Below, in pieces: positions 43,711-52,095 of a stretch of DNA of 64,000 nt. The notes beneath the pieces were generated by a model that worked only from the letters and a program-made list of their open reading frames with translations, ran no database searches and was not told the DNA's origin. The position numbers and the translations under genes are program-made. Origin of the DNA: Paenibacillus tyrphae (lineage in GTDB: Bacteria; Bacillota; Bacilli; Paenibacillales; NBRC-103111); assembly GCF_024158745.1 (NCBI RefSeq), contig NZ_JAMZAW010000009.1:62001-126000 (forward strand), given 5' to 3'. The first letter of the stretch is position 1, and each line of letters opens with the position of its first letter.

Positions 43711-44295
43711 TCAATTATCTGCTCTTTTATACTGCTCTAACTCAGCCTTTAATCTGGCATTCTCTTCCAACAACTTTTGTACATCGGGTATGTCCTTGCC
43801 GGAAACCCAGCCACCCAAATCGTCTCTTCCTTTATACTCCTTCAATTTTTCATGAATAACCCATCTAACGTGCCATTCTTCTGCAATATGAAATATGGAC
43901 ACGTCTTCCATTACGGATTGTTTAAACTCTTGGAACTTCTCATAGTCTGACATGACGACAAAGTCGTATGGCTTTTGTCTTAATGCTTCATCGGTTAAAA
44001 CAAGAGCGAATCTTGGTTTACCTAGTTCTCCGGCATAATCATATTCCCAATGAGGATAACTCTTCGATTCATCGGGAAGCATGGTTCCATAGATTCCTCC
44101 GAGAATGAGGATATATACATCGGATTCATCGATCCATCTCTTAATCGTTTCCATTGGACTTTCCAGAAAGAATGGCTCGATTCCAATTCCAGCAGGAATG
44201 TGACCAGCTTTAAGTACAGCTTCTACAGCGGCTTGACGTTCTGCAACGAGATCGGCAAAAGAAGACGATATGAAGACTTGTAATTTTTTTCTCAT
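43711..44295 (-). CDS. DUF4062 domain protein
   Basis: 194 residues from ATG 44295 (AAGGTGG site). The domain signature is complete: LQVFISSSFADLVAERQAAV, GHIPAGIGIEPFFLESPMET, IDESDVYILILGGIYGTMLP, SYPHWEYDYAGELGKPRFAL. The fold is flavodoxin/TIR-like. The last 30 residues are a coiled coil (DVQKLLEENARLKAELEQYK). DUF4062 is often the N-terminal module of large NTPase or TPR proteins linked to defence and signalling; here it stands alone with only a coiled coil for self-association. No nuclease or NACHT gene is nearby. The function is unknown. Confidence 0.85.
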   Translation of the reverse strand: MRKKLQVFISSSFADLVAERQAAVEAVLKAGHIPAGIGIEPFFLESPMETIKRWIDESDVYILILGGIYGTMLPDESKSYPHWEYDYAGELGKPRFALVLTDEALRQKPYDFVVMSDYEKFQEFKQSVMEDVSIFHIAEEWHVRWVIHEKLKEYKGRDDLGGWVSGKDIPDVQKLLEENARLKAELEQYKRADN

Positions 44296-44402
44296 AGGCC
44301 ACCTTATGAAATGAAATTATTATAAATCATACCGTTGGCTTCGTTCATATGTCAATAATTGCCGAGATTTCAGTGCCTCAGATAGCAGCCGGGGCCGCTT
44401 CT

Positions 44403-44430
44403 TTGCGAATCATCCCCTTTTTTGTATGAT
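44403..44430 (+). promoter_or_regulatory. Sigma-A promoter of the two-component operon
   Basis: TTGCGA (44403-44408), a 16-base spacer, TATGAT (44425-44430), about 55 bases before the regulator start at 44487. Confidence 0.5.
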
Positions 44431-44486
44431 ACAATCATGAGTTAATAGTCCTTTTTCTTAAAAATTCAAATTAGGATGATGATCCA

Positions 44487-45170
44487 ATGAACATTTTGCT
44501 TGTGGAAGATGATAAAACTATCGCGTCCGGCCTCGAGTATTCTCTACAGCAAGACCAGTTTTCCACGATTCTGTGCCACGACGTCGCATCTGCGAAAAAG
44601 GTCATAGCCGAGCAGTTGGATCAGTTCGCTTTATGTCTGTTCGATTTATCGCTGCCGGATGGAAGCGGGTATGAATTGTGTAAAATGGTGAAGGAGCAAA
44701 GCGATATTCCCGTTATTTTCCTGACAGCCGTTGATGATGAAGTCAATGTCGTGATGGGGCTTGATATGGGAGCGGACGATTATATTACGAAGCCTTTTCG
44801 AATTCGCGAGCTGCTCTCGCGGATAAAATCGGTTTTGCGAAGATATCAGAAGCAGCCGCAGGCCAGAGCCATCATCGAAGTAGATGCTATCCGGATCAAT
44901 ACGCTTGAAGGCAAGGTATATAAACATGGCGATGAAATTCCGGTGACGGCTTTGGAGTACCGCTTATTGCTGATTTTCGCGAACCATATCGGGCAGATCC
45001 TCTCCAGAAATCAGCTTTTGGAACAAATTTGGGATGTGGCCGGGGATTTCGTCAACGACAATACGCTAACTGTTTACATCAAAAGGCTGAGGGAAAAACT
45101 AGAGGATGATCCGAAAGATCCAACGTTCATTAAAACCGTACGCGGTTTAGGATATAAGGTCGGTGAGTAG
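44487..45170 (+). CDS. OmpR-family response regulator
   Basis: 227 residues. Receiver with D9-D10 pocket, phospho-acceptor D53 (CLFDLSLPDG), and K102 in YITKPF. Winged-helix output from about 130 (LEYRLLLIFANHIGQILSRN, DNTLTVYIKRLREKLEDDPK, RGLGYKVGE). It is followed one base later by its kinase, and the pair lies upstream of an ABC transporter. The promoter of that transporter has three GTCACT repeats at 11-bp spacing, the expected binding pattern for this regulator class. Confidence 0.94.
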   Translation: MNILLVEDDKTIASGLEYSLQQDQFSTILCHDVASAKKVIAEQLDQFALCLFDLSLPDGSGYELCKMVKEQSDIPVIFLTAVDDEVNVVMGLDMGADDYITKPFRIRELLSRIKSVLRRYQKQPQARAIIEVDAIRINTLEGKVYKHGDEIPVTALEYRLLLIFANHIGQILSRNQLLEQIWDVAGDFVNDNTLTVYIKRLREKLEDDPKDPTFIKTVRGLGYKVGE

Positions 45171-45171
45171 C

Positions 45172-46173
45172 ATGCTGCGTAATCGCGAGATCCGCCTCGT
45201 ACTTTTGTTGATGTGCGCAATAAGTCTGGTTATGCTTGCCGCCGCGGCTTTTTTTTCGATAGCTGCCGTGGTCCTCGTTCTAATGACTTCCATTTTACTC
45301 ATTGGGTGCAGCTATCTGTTTACGAGATTGAGATATCTAGAGATTGAGAAATTGTCCGGCTATTTGCGACGAATTAGCGGCGGCGACTATTCCCTTGACG
45401 TCCGGGATAATCGGGAAGGGGAATTCAGCATTCTGAAAAATACGATTTATAAAGTAACCGTCATGCTGTCGGAGCAGAGCGCCCTTTTGCATAAAGACAA
45501 AATCCATCTTACCGACGCGATTTCGGATATATCCCATCAGCTCAAAGCGCCTTTAACCTCCATGATGGTCATGGCCGACTTATTGGACGACGCCAAGCTG
45601 CCTGAAGCGAAAAGAACGGAATTTACGCACAATATTCGTATTCAGCTCGAGCGGCTGGATTGGCTTGTTTCTTCGTTATTGAAGCTTTCGAAAATCGACG
45701 CAGGCGCCGTACAGTTCAAGAAAGATCATGTCAGGGTGACCAGGCTTATTGAAAAAGCGTTACAGCCCGTTCTCATTCCGATAGACATCAAAGAACAGAC
45801 GGTTTCGGTAACGGGCGATGACAGCGTCTCATTTCTAGGCGATCTGAATTGGACAACCGAAGCGGTAATCAATATTTTAAAAAACGGTGTGGAGCATACG
45901 CAAGCAGGCGGAACCATCGCGATTTCCTTTTCCGAGAACCCGCTATTTACAGAGATTAGGATCGAAGATAATGGCAAAGGCATCCCCAAGGAAGAGATCG
46001 CTCATATTTTTAAACGTTTTTATAAAGGAAAGAGTGCCGGCGAGGGCAGCAGCGGCATCGGTCTCTCGCTGGCTCATAGCATTATAACGAAGCAGAATGG
46101 AGATATAGAGGTCCAGAGTGAACTCCATAAGGGAACACAATTTCGGATTCGCTTCTACAAGCAAGTCGTCTAA
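45172..46173 (+). CDS. Intramembrane-sensing-like histidine kinase
   Basis: 333 residues from ATG 45172 with AGGTCGGTGAG upstream. Two membrane helices (VLLLMCAISLVMLAAAAFFS, then IAAVVLVLMTSILLIGCSYL) are joined by almost no outside loop. H122 is in ISHQLKAPL, and the ATPase motifs are INILKNGVEHT, IEDNGKGIPKEE and GSSGIGLSLAHSII. Kinases without an outside domain usually sense through a partner ABC transporter, and the transporter genes follow directly. This resembles BceS-type flux sensing of antimicrobial peptides, which is inference. Confidence 0.93.
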   Translation: MLRNREIRLVLLLMCAISLVMLAAAAFFSIAAVVLVLMTSILLIGCSYLFTRLRYLEIEKLSGYLRRISGGDYSLDVRDNREGEFSILKNTIYKVTVMLSEQSALLHKDKIHLTDAISDISHQLKAPLTSMMVMADLLDDAKLPEAKRTEFTHNIRIQLERLDWLVSSLLKLSKIDAGAVQFKKDHVRVTRLIEKALQPVLIPIDIKEQTVSVTGDDSVSFLGDLNWTTEAVINILKNGVEHTQAGGTIAISFSENPLFTEIRIEDNGKGIPKEEIAHIFKRFYKGKSAGEGSSGIGLSLAHSIITKQNGDIEVQSELHKGTQFRIRFYKQVV

Positions 46174-46194
46174 CCAAGGCTAAGTGACTAGACT

Positions 46195-46237
46195 GTCACT
46201 TTCAAGTCACTGTAAAGTCACTTCAGGCAGATATACT
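46195..46237 (+). promoter_or_regulatory. Three GTCACT repeats at 11-bp spacing plus -10 box
   Basis: GTCACT at 46195, 46206 and 46217, exact in all three, with a reverse AGTGAC upstream near 46183. A TATACT -10 box follows at 46232-46237 with no good -35, as in promoters activated by an OmpR-type regulator bound beside the polymerase. Confidence 0.72.
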
Positions 46238-46269
46238 AAATCCATCGACAAACGTATGGAGGTTTCAGC

Positions 46270-46953
46270 ATGGAAATTCTGAGGATCGAACATCTGTCTA
46301 AAGTGTATGGAAAAGGCGACACGGCGGTAAAAGCGCTTGATGACGTATCCTTCTCGGTGGACAAAGGGGAGTTCGTCGCCATCATCGGTCCGTCCGGATC
46401 GGGGAAATCGACGCTTTTGCATATGCTAGGCGGTGTAGATAGACCGACAAGCGGAAAAGTGTTGGTGGACCGTACGGACATGTACAGCCTGGATGAAACG
46501 CAGCTGGCGATTTTTAGACGGAGACAAATCGGGTTGATTTATCAGTTTTACAATCTTATTCCAATTTTGACGGTTGAAGAAAATATCCAGCTCCCGCTTT
46601 TGCTCGATCAGCATAAGGTGGATCAAAAGCAGTTTGAGGATATTGTAAAGACGTTAAATTTACAAAACCGCTTGAATCATTTGCCCAACCAGCTTTCCGG
46701 CGGCCAACAGCAGCGGGTCTCGATCGGCAGAGCGTTGATGAATCAGCCTGCTATCATCCTGGCAGACGAACCGACCGGTAATCTGGACAGTAAAAACGGC
46801 AGCGAAATCATTGACTTATTGAAAATGTTCAACAAAAGCTTGCATCAGACGCTGATTATGATCACCCATGATGAACGAATTGCTTTACAAGCCGACAGAG
46901 TTATCGCCATTGAAGATGGGAAGATTGCCAAAGACGAGGTCATTCGGCCATGA
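46270..46953 (+). CDS. ABC transporter ATPase (MacB/BceA-like)
   Basis: 227 residues. Walker A GPSGSGKST at residues 40-48, Q-loop YQFYNLIPILTVEEN, signature LSGGQQQR at about 143, Walker B IILADEPTGNLDS, H-loop ITHDERIA. This is the LolD/MacB/BceA group that powers FtsX-type permeases. ATG 46270 follows GGAGG. Overlaps the permease gene by 4 bases. Promoter carries the regulator repeats. Confidence 0.96.
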   Translation: MEILRIEHLSKVYGKGDTAVKALDDVSFSVDKGEFVAIIGPSGSGKSTLLHMLGGVDRPTSGKVLVDRTDMYSLDETQLAIFRRRQIGLIYQFYNLIPILTVEENIQLPLLLDQHKVDQKQFEDIVKTLNLQNRLNHLPNQLSGGQQQRVSIGRALMNQPAIILADEPTGNLDSKNGSEIIDLLKMFNKSLHQTLIMITHDERIALQADRVIAIEDGKIAKDEVIRP

Positions 46954-49514
46954 ACATTATCCATAAGCTAACGCTCCGACATTTAATGAAAAATAAGAAG
47001 CAAACGCTGGTGACCGTGATCGGAGTTATGATTTCCGTGGCCATGGTGACGGCGGTTATAACGCTTGGCTCCTCTTTTCTGGTGTTAATGCAAAAGCAAA
47101 CGATTCAAGAGTATGGGGAATGGCACGTCCTGTACAAAAACGTCAACAAAGATCAGCTCGCAGCGATCAAACAGGATGCGGCAACCAAACAATTCATCAC
47201 TTCCAAGGAACGCGGCTTCGCTCTATTACCAGGAAGCCAAAATATCAACAAGCCATATTTGTTCATCAAAGCGTTTAATACCCAAGGCTTTAACAACTTC
47301 CCTATTGCATTGAGTGAAGGGCGTCTGCCTCAACAAGCGAATGAGATCGTCCTTTCGGAAGCTATCGCCACGAACGCTAAAGTCACCTACCGGATTGGTG
47401 ATCGGTTAACCCTTGATGTCGGGCAGCGCTCGAATCATACCGATCCTGACAATAAGGACCTTTCTCAAAACGAACAATTAAGATTCTTCAACGGGACTAG
47501 CGCGGAAACCTTAATTCAGACGACAACCGAAACGTATACCGTTGTAGGCTTTATTAAACGTCCTTCGTGGGAGCAGACGTGGGCGCCGGGGTATACGGCC
47601 CTTACCTATGTCGACGAGAACATGGCGGACACCAACAAAACCGTTGATGCGAGCGTGGTCCTCAAGAAGGTCGATGGCACTGTATTTGCTCATGCCAATG
47701 ACTTGTCCATGAAAAACAACATCAGCTCGTTTAAAACGAATGAGTCTCTATTGCGTTATTATGGCGTCATGGGCGGCGGATTAGGCAAAACCTATAGCTC
47801 GCTATTCGTCATTGTAGTGCTTGTTATAGTCATTGGCTCCGTTTCCTTAATCTACAATGCTTTTGCGATTTCCGTCTCGGAACGGTCACGTTATCTAGGG
47901 ATGCTGTCGAGTGTTGGCGCAACGAGAAGGCAGAAGAGAAATTCGGTATTTTTTGAGGGCGCGGTGATTGGCGTCATTAGCATTCCCTTAGGCGTCATCT
48001 GCGGCATGATTGGAATCGGCATTACCTTTGGCTTCATTAACTCGATGCTCGAAGATGCGATCGGTGTTACCGAAAAATTAACGTTGGTCGTCACGCCTTC
48101 ATCGCTCGCAGTGACCTGTCTGACCTCGATCGTCACGATATTCATTTCAACGTATCTCCCGGCCCAAAAAGCATCTAAAATTTCTGCCATCGATGCGATT
48201 CGGCAAACCATGGATATTAAGCTCACAGGTAAAACGCTGAAAACCTCGAAGCTGACCCAACGGTTATTCGGCATTGAAGCAGAGTTCGGATTGAAAAATT
48301 TAAAAAGAAACAAACGCAGGTATTACGCGACTGTCTTTTCACTTGTCATTAGTATCGTGCTGTTTCTATCCGTGTCCTTCTTCACTTCCAACCTGCAGAG
48401 ATCGTTTGGTCTCTCCCAAAAAGGCTATAACTATGATATCGGAGTATTCAAGAACAGTGAAGTGACGACGCTCGATGAGCGTGTGGTGAAATCGATTGTG
48501 TCGTTGGAGGGCGTTACGGAATACAGCCTGATTAAACAGTGGTTTGGTGTTTTCACTTGGGTTGCAGAGAAGTCCGTTCCCGAAGGTGTGAAATCATATT
48601 TGGATCCTGATCAGGGGCGGTATAAATACCATATACAAGTAAATGCTTTAAGTGAAGACAAGTTGAAAGCCTATGCCCAAAAGGTCGGCACCGATTACGC
48701 CAAGCTAACGAATCCCGCTCACCCAACCGCCATATTGATTGATGTCATGAAATATAAAGATGAAAAGAACAAAATTATCGAAACGAAAGCTATCCAGGGC
48801 CGAGTAGGGGAAATGCTTGATCTCGTCTCCTCCGATTCTAATGAGGAATCGGTCAGCAAAGTGGGGCTTGCCGCGGTAACGGATCAATTTCCGATGGGAC
48901 TTGTTCCAAGCAGCTTTGAAGTTCATCTTGTTGTATCCGAGCCGGTCTTCGACCAGTTAATGAAAAAAAGCAAGGATAAACCGTTTTCCTCACTTTACCT
49001 GAATAGTAAAGATCCTTTGAAAACACAGCAAGACATCGAAGAAATGAAGAAAGAGCTGGAAGTCTCGAACATATTTCAAGTAAGACAGCACTCTGAACAA
49101 ATAATCCTGTTATTGTCCGTATTTGTTTACGGTTTTGTGGCATTAATTACGGCGCTTTCGATGGCGAATATTCTCAACACGATTTCGACGAGCATTGCCC
49201 TTCGCAAACGGGAATTTGCGATGCTGAGATCGGTGGGGATGACGCCGAAAAGCTTTAATAAAATGATAAACTATGAAAGCATATTTTATGGAATCAAGGC
49301 CCTAGCTTATGGGCTTCCGATCAGCGCAGTGATTATGGTGTTGATCTACCGGGCCATCAGCTACAGTTTTTCGTACGGTTTCATGGTGCCATGGACCAGT
49401 ATCCTGTACGTGATTGCGGCCGTATTTGTTATCGTGAGCTTGTCTATGTATTACGCCAGCATAAGAGTAAAAAAGGCAAACATTATTGATGCTTTGAAGC
49501 AGGAGAATCTATAG
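46950..49514 (+). CDS. Large FtsX-type ABC permease
   Basis: 854 residues with two FtsX units: helix near 20-42 and three near 285-405 (FVIVVLVIVIGSVSLIYNAF, GMIGIGITFGFINS), then a second unit starting near 437 (YATVFSLVISIVLFLSVSFF) and ending in three helices (VFVYGFVALITALSMANILN, SILYVIAAVFVIVSLSMYYA). Each unit has an outside domain of some 230 residues. Length and layout are closer to duplicated MacB-like permeases than to the 10-helix BceB (about 650). Together with the ATPase it is probably an extruder or detector of antimicrobial peptides; inferred from neighbours. Confidence 0.9.
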   Translation: MNIIHKLTLRHLMKNKKQTLVTVIGVMISVAMVTAVITLGSSFLVLMQKQTIQEYGEWHVLYKNVNKDQLAAIKQDAATKQFITSKERGFALLPGSQNINKPYLFIKAFNTQGFNNFPIALSEGRLPQQANEIVLSEAIATNAKVTYRIGDRLTLDVGQRSNHTDPDNKDLSQNEQLRFFNGTSAETLIQTTTETYTVVGFIKRPSWEQTWAPGYTALTYVDENMADTNKTVDASVVLKKVDGTVFAHANDLSMKNNISSFKTNESLLRYYGVMGGGLGKTYSSLFVIVVLVIVIGSVSLIYNAFAISVSERSRYLGMLSSVGATRRQKRNSVFFEGAVIGVISIPLGVICGMIGIGITFGFINSMLEDAIGVTEKLTLVVTPSSLAVTCLTSIVTIFISTYLPAQKASKISAIDAIRQTMDIKLTGKTLKTSKLTQRLFGIEAEFGLKNLKRNKRRYYATVFSLVISIVLFLSVSFFTSNLQRSFGLSQKGYNYDIGVFKNSEVTTLDERVVKSIVSLEGVTEYSLIKQWFGVFTWVAEKSVPEGVKSYLDPDQGRYKYHIQVNALSEDKLKAYAQKVGTDYAKLTNPAHPTAILIDVMKYKDEKNKIIETKAIQGRVGEMLDLVSSDSNEESVSKVGLAAVTDQFPMGLVPSSFEVHLVVSEPVFDQLMKKSKDKPFSSLYLNSKDPLKTQQDIEEMKKELEVSNIFQVRQHSEQIILLLSVFVYGFVALITALSMANILNTISTSIALRKREFAMLRSVGMTPKSFNKMINYESIFYGIKALAYGLPISAVIMVLIYRAISYSFSYGFMVPWTSILYVIAAVFVIVSLSMYYASIRVKKANIIDALKQENL

Positions 49515-49553
49515 ACTGGACAGCCGATCACATAGCTTAGGAAAGTTTTCTTT

Positions 49554-49588
49554 AGCCCCGCCGATTTGTTGGTGGGGATTTTTTCATT
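49554..49588 (+). terminator. Rho-independent terminator of the ABC operon
   Basis: CCCCGCC pairs with GGTGGGG (one G-T), then ATTTTTTC. It overlaps the start of the short frame below. Confidence 0.8.
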
Positions 49589-49781
49589 GACGTCCGGGGG
49601 AGTTTCTGCTGCTGAAGTTAACGCTCTTCCGGAGTCCGCCAAAGTAGCGAAGGCAGTGACTGTAGCGAATAAAACTTCTTTGACTCTAGGGAAAGGAAAA
49701 TATACCATAGGGCTTAGAGCGAATTTCTCTGATGGCACAGAACAAAATATCACAACCGAGATCGATATAGTCGTTCACTAG
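49569..49781 (+). pseudogene. Fragment or very short secreted Ig-like protein
   Basis: The frame has a truncated signal-peptide-like head (LLVGIFSLTSGGVSAAEVNA) and a beta-strand tail (ANKTSLTLGKGKYTIGLRAN, FSDGTEQNITTEIDIVVH). It resembles the last module of a secreted Ig-like protein. There is no ribosome site and the head overlaps a terminator, so I treat it as a scrap of a larger gene. The stop is at 49781. The next 160 bases hold only the promoter of the following operon. Confidence 0.4.
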
Positions 49782-49856
49782 GTTTGGGACATAAAAGTCT
49801 CCAGGCATTCGTCACGTGAGAAGTGATTTAAGGGATTAAAATATGCATTTCATCCA

Positions 49857-49912
49857 AAAGTTATCTATATGAAGTCAAAAGGTTGTATCATGCTTACATA
49901 GAGTTCTAGAAT
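49857..49912 (+). promoter_or_regulatory. LytTR-type direct repeat and promoter
   Basis: AAAGTTATC and AAGGTTGTA have GTT cores at 49860 and 49882, 22 bases apart, which is the 9-bp plus 13-bp spacing of LytTR-domain sites. The second overlaps a TTGTAT -35; TAGAAT at 49907-49912 is the -10 (18-bp spacer). This suggests autoregulation by the LytTR regulator that follows. Confidence 0.5.
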
Positions 49913-49942
49913 AAAAGTAATGGAAATGAGGGGAGATCTTTT

Positions 49943-50683
49943 TTGTATAGAGTGGCTATTTGCGATGATGAGGAGACACAAAGAGAGCTTGTTAAAGCTA
50001 TCCTGATTACTTTGTCGATAAAGTCAAATATAGATTTTGAGATCGAATTATTCGGCTCGGGAGAGCAGTTGGTATCTTATTATGAGCGCCGTGAAAATCC
50101 ATTCCATATATTGATCTTGGACATTGAAATGGGTGGAATGAACGGGATTCAAACAGCCCGAACAATAAGAGGTTTAAATAACCTGGATGAACAAATTATT
50201 TTTCTGACAAGCTACCCTCAATATATGGTGGAAAGTTTTGACGTCATGACATTCCAGTATTTGATAAAACCCATTGCCCCCTCAATCTTGGAGGAGAAAA
50301 TCATCAAGCTATACCAATACTTTCAAGCACTTGATAAAAAGTTTATGGTCATCAAGTCAGCCTATGAAGAAGTCGTTATCAAATATGATGACCTCATTAG
50401 TATTGAAGCTGCTAAAAGTTTAACCATAAAAAGCAAACTGCATTTTACGACCACGAATCAAACCTATGATAGCAAAGGCACCATTTCAGATTATGTTATG
50501 GCCTTAAAAGACTGTAACTTCTTGCAAATCCATCGTTCCATCATTATTAACTTACTTCATGTGAGGAAGTTTGCTAGCGGAGTTGTTCTAATGTCCAATG
50601 GGTTGGAATTACCCATAGGCCGTTCTAAAATTGAAGAGGTTAAAGATGTTTATACCAAATATATGATTAGGAAGATCGATTAA
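49943..50683 (+). CDS. LytTR response regulator (AgrA-like)
   Basis: 246 residues from TTG 49943 behind GGGGAG. Receiver domain with D8-D9 pocket and phospho-acceptor D60 (ILILDIEMGGMNG), and K109 in YLIKPI. The LytTR DNA-binding domain fills about 140-245 (DDLISIEAAKSLTIKSKLHF, LQIHRSIIINLLHVRKF, GLELPIGRSKIEEVKDVYTK). The kinase gene starts one base after its stop. AgrA-like regulators act in peptide quorum sensing; no agrB or agrD gene is present here. Confidence 0.93.
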   Translation: MYRVAICDDEETQRELVKAILITLSIKSNIDFEIELFGSGEQLVSYYERRENPFHILILDIEMGGMNGIQTARTIRGLNNLDEQIIFLTSYPQYMVESFDVMTFQYLIKPIAPSILEEKIIKLYQYFQALDKKFMVIKSAYEEVVIKYDDLISIEAAKSLTIKSKLHFTTTNQTYDSKGTISDYVMALKDCNFLQIHRSIIINLLHVRKFASGVVLMSNGLELPIGRSKIEEVKDVYTKYMIRKID

Positions 50684-50684
50684 T

Positions 50685-51956
50685 ATGATTCAAAATAATT
50701 TACTTGTTGTCACTATCATTGTACTTGTGATGGGCTTTCAACTTAATTTTTTCTTCAACTCGGTTTTTGGTAAATCAACCAAAAAAAAATACCGATTCAT
50801 TTACTTCATTATCATGATGTTGCTCGGTTACCTATCTCTAGTTATTCCCGTCTCTCCTCTTTCATCTTCGATTCTACCCTTGCTTATGATATTTAGTTTT
50901 GCGCAATCTTATAAAGTAGAATTTAAAACCAAGTTCACTTTTTCAATACTTTACGCTGTTTTAATGACTTTTGCTATTTTTATATCCTGTTATCTTTTTT
51001 ATACCCTAGATTCAGTTGACATTAGCTTTGATCCTGTAAATGAACAAGATCAAATAGACAACACGAAAGCTATTTTACTCAGTCATGTGATCATGTTTGC
51101 GATCATTCAGATCATACGACTAGTTGCAAAACGCAGAAGTTCATCTTTGGATAATCGTTACTACGTATTATTCTTGGTTGTTCCTCTCGTAAGTATATAC
51201 CAGCTGAGTATTCTAACTCATAAGGATGTTTATTCTTTGATTTCCGTTATTGGATTAATTTTTTTAAACGTGATGATTGTCTATATTTTTGATAATATCG
51301 TTGATAAATTTCAATTCATGCATGAGAATACTCAGTTGCAACATCAGATGGACTATCAGGATGCGAATTATGAAAAAGTCGTTCACAGCTTCAAATCCAT
51401 TAAAAGAATCATTCACGATACGAATCAACAGTTTTTGTATATTGAAGAGTGTATTAAGCGAAATGAGCTTGCAGCAGCCATGGAACATATTAAGACTACA
51501 TTAAATAAAGTCGAGGGAGCCTATCACCGGGTGAATACGGGGAATCTGGTTATAGATGCTCTTGTCACAAATACGCTAAATATTGGACAAGCCAATGGCA
51601 TAAGAATAGATACGAAGCTTAACTTATGTTCACAAGAAGTCCATATTGACCGTTATGACTTATGTGTTGTCATTGGAAACATGCTAGATAACGCAATAGA
51701 AGCTTCTAAAAAGTTGAAAATCGCAGAAGATAGGTACATTCTTATCAAAATACATTCTACCGAGTCTACCCTTCTCATTCACATCTTGAATCATATGGAG
51801 AATGAAGTTGCCCACTTATACAGCCACAAACCAAACCCGGAATTTCATGGTATTGGATTAACCAATATAGCTAGAATCTGCGACAAGTACGGTGGTCATA
51901 TGACGATTGAAACGGAAAATAAAGTATTTAATAATATGGTCCTCCTACCATTTTAA
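50685..51956 (+). CDS. GHKL histidine kinase (AgrC-like)
   Basis: 423 residues. Six or seven membrane helices in the first 200 residues (LLVVTIIVLVMGFQLNFFFN, FIIMMLLGYLSLVIPVSPLS, VIGLIFLNVMIVYIFDNIVD). H244 is in RIIHDTNQQFLY, and the GHKL ATPase has NMLDNAIEASKK, HILNHM and HGIGLTNIARICDKYGG. This is the AgrC/ComD layout that detects peptides through the membrane part. Adjacent genes code for the LytTR regulator (upstream) and two secreted hydrolases (downstream), which may be its targets. Confidence 0.92.
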   Translation: MIQNNLLVVTIIVLVMGFQLNFFFNSVFGKSTKKKYRFIYFIIMMLLGYLSLVIPVSPLSSSILPLLMIFSFAQSYKVEFKTKFTFSILYAVLMTFAIFISCYLFYTLDSVDISFDPVNEQDQIDNTKAILLSHVIMFAIIQIIRLVAKRRSSSLDNRYYVLFLVVPLVSIYQLSILTHKDVYSLISVIGLIFLNVMIVYIFDNIVDKFQFMHENTQLQHQMDYQDANYEKVVHSFKSIKRIIHDTNQQFLYIEECIKRNELAAAMEHIKTTLNKVEGAYHRVNTGNLVIDALVTNTLNIGQANGIRIDTKLNLCSQEVHIDRYDLCVVIGNMLDNAIEASKKLKIAEDRYILIKIHSTESTLLIHILNHMENEVAHLYSHKPNPEFHGIGLTNIARICDKYGGHMTIETENKVFNNMVLLPF

Positions 51957-51959
51957 ACG

Positions 51960-52000
51960 AACAATCCTTGGACAATATGTTGTTCAGGGATTGTTTTTTT
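51960..52000 (+). terminator. Terminator, copy 1 of a repeated intergenic unit
   Basis: AACAATCC pairs with GGGATTGTT, then TTTTTT. The same sequence follows each serine hydrolase gene at 54173 and 56380. Confidence 0.85.
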
Positions 52001-52095
52001 CGTTTCAGGGCTTATTTAAATACAGCAGCCTTCTTCCATGTATGATGAATTGGGGTACATACAATCTAGAAAGAAATTACGAGGAGGAATGAATA

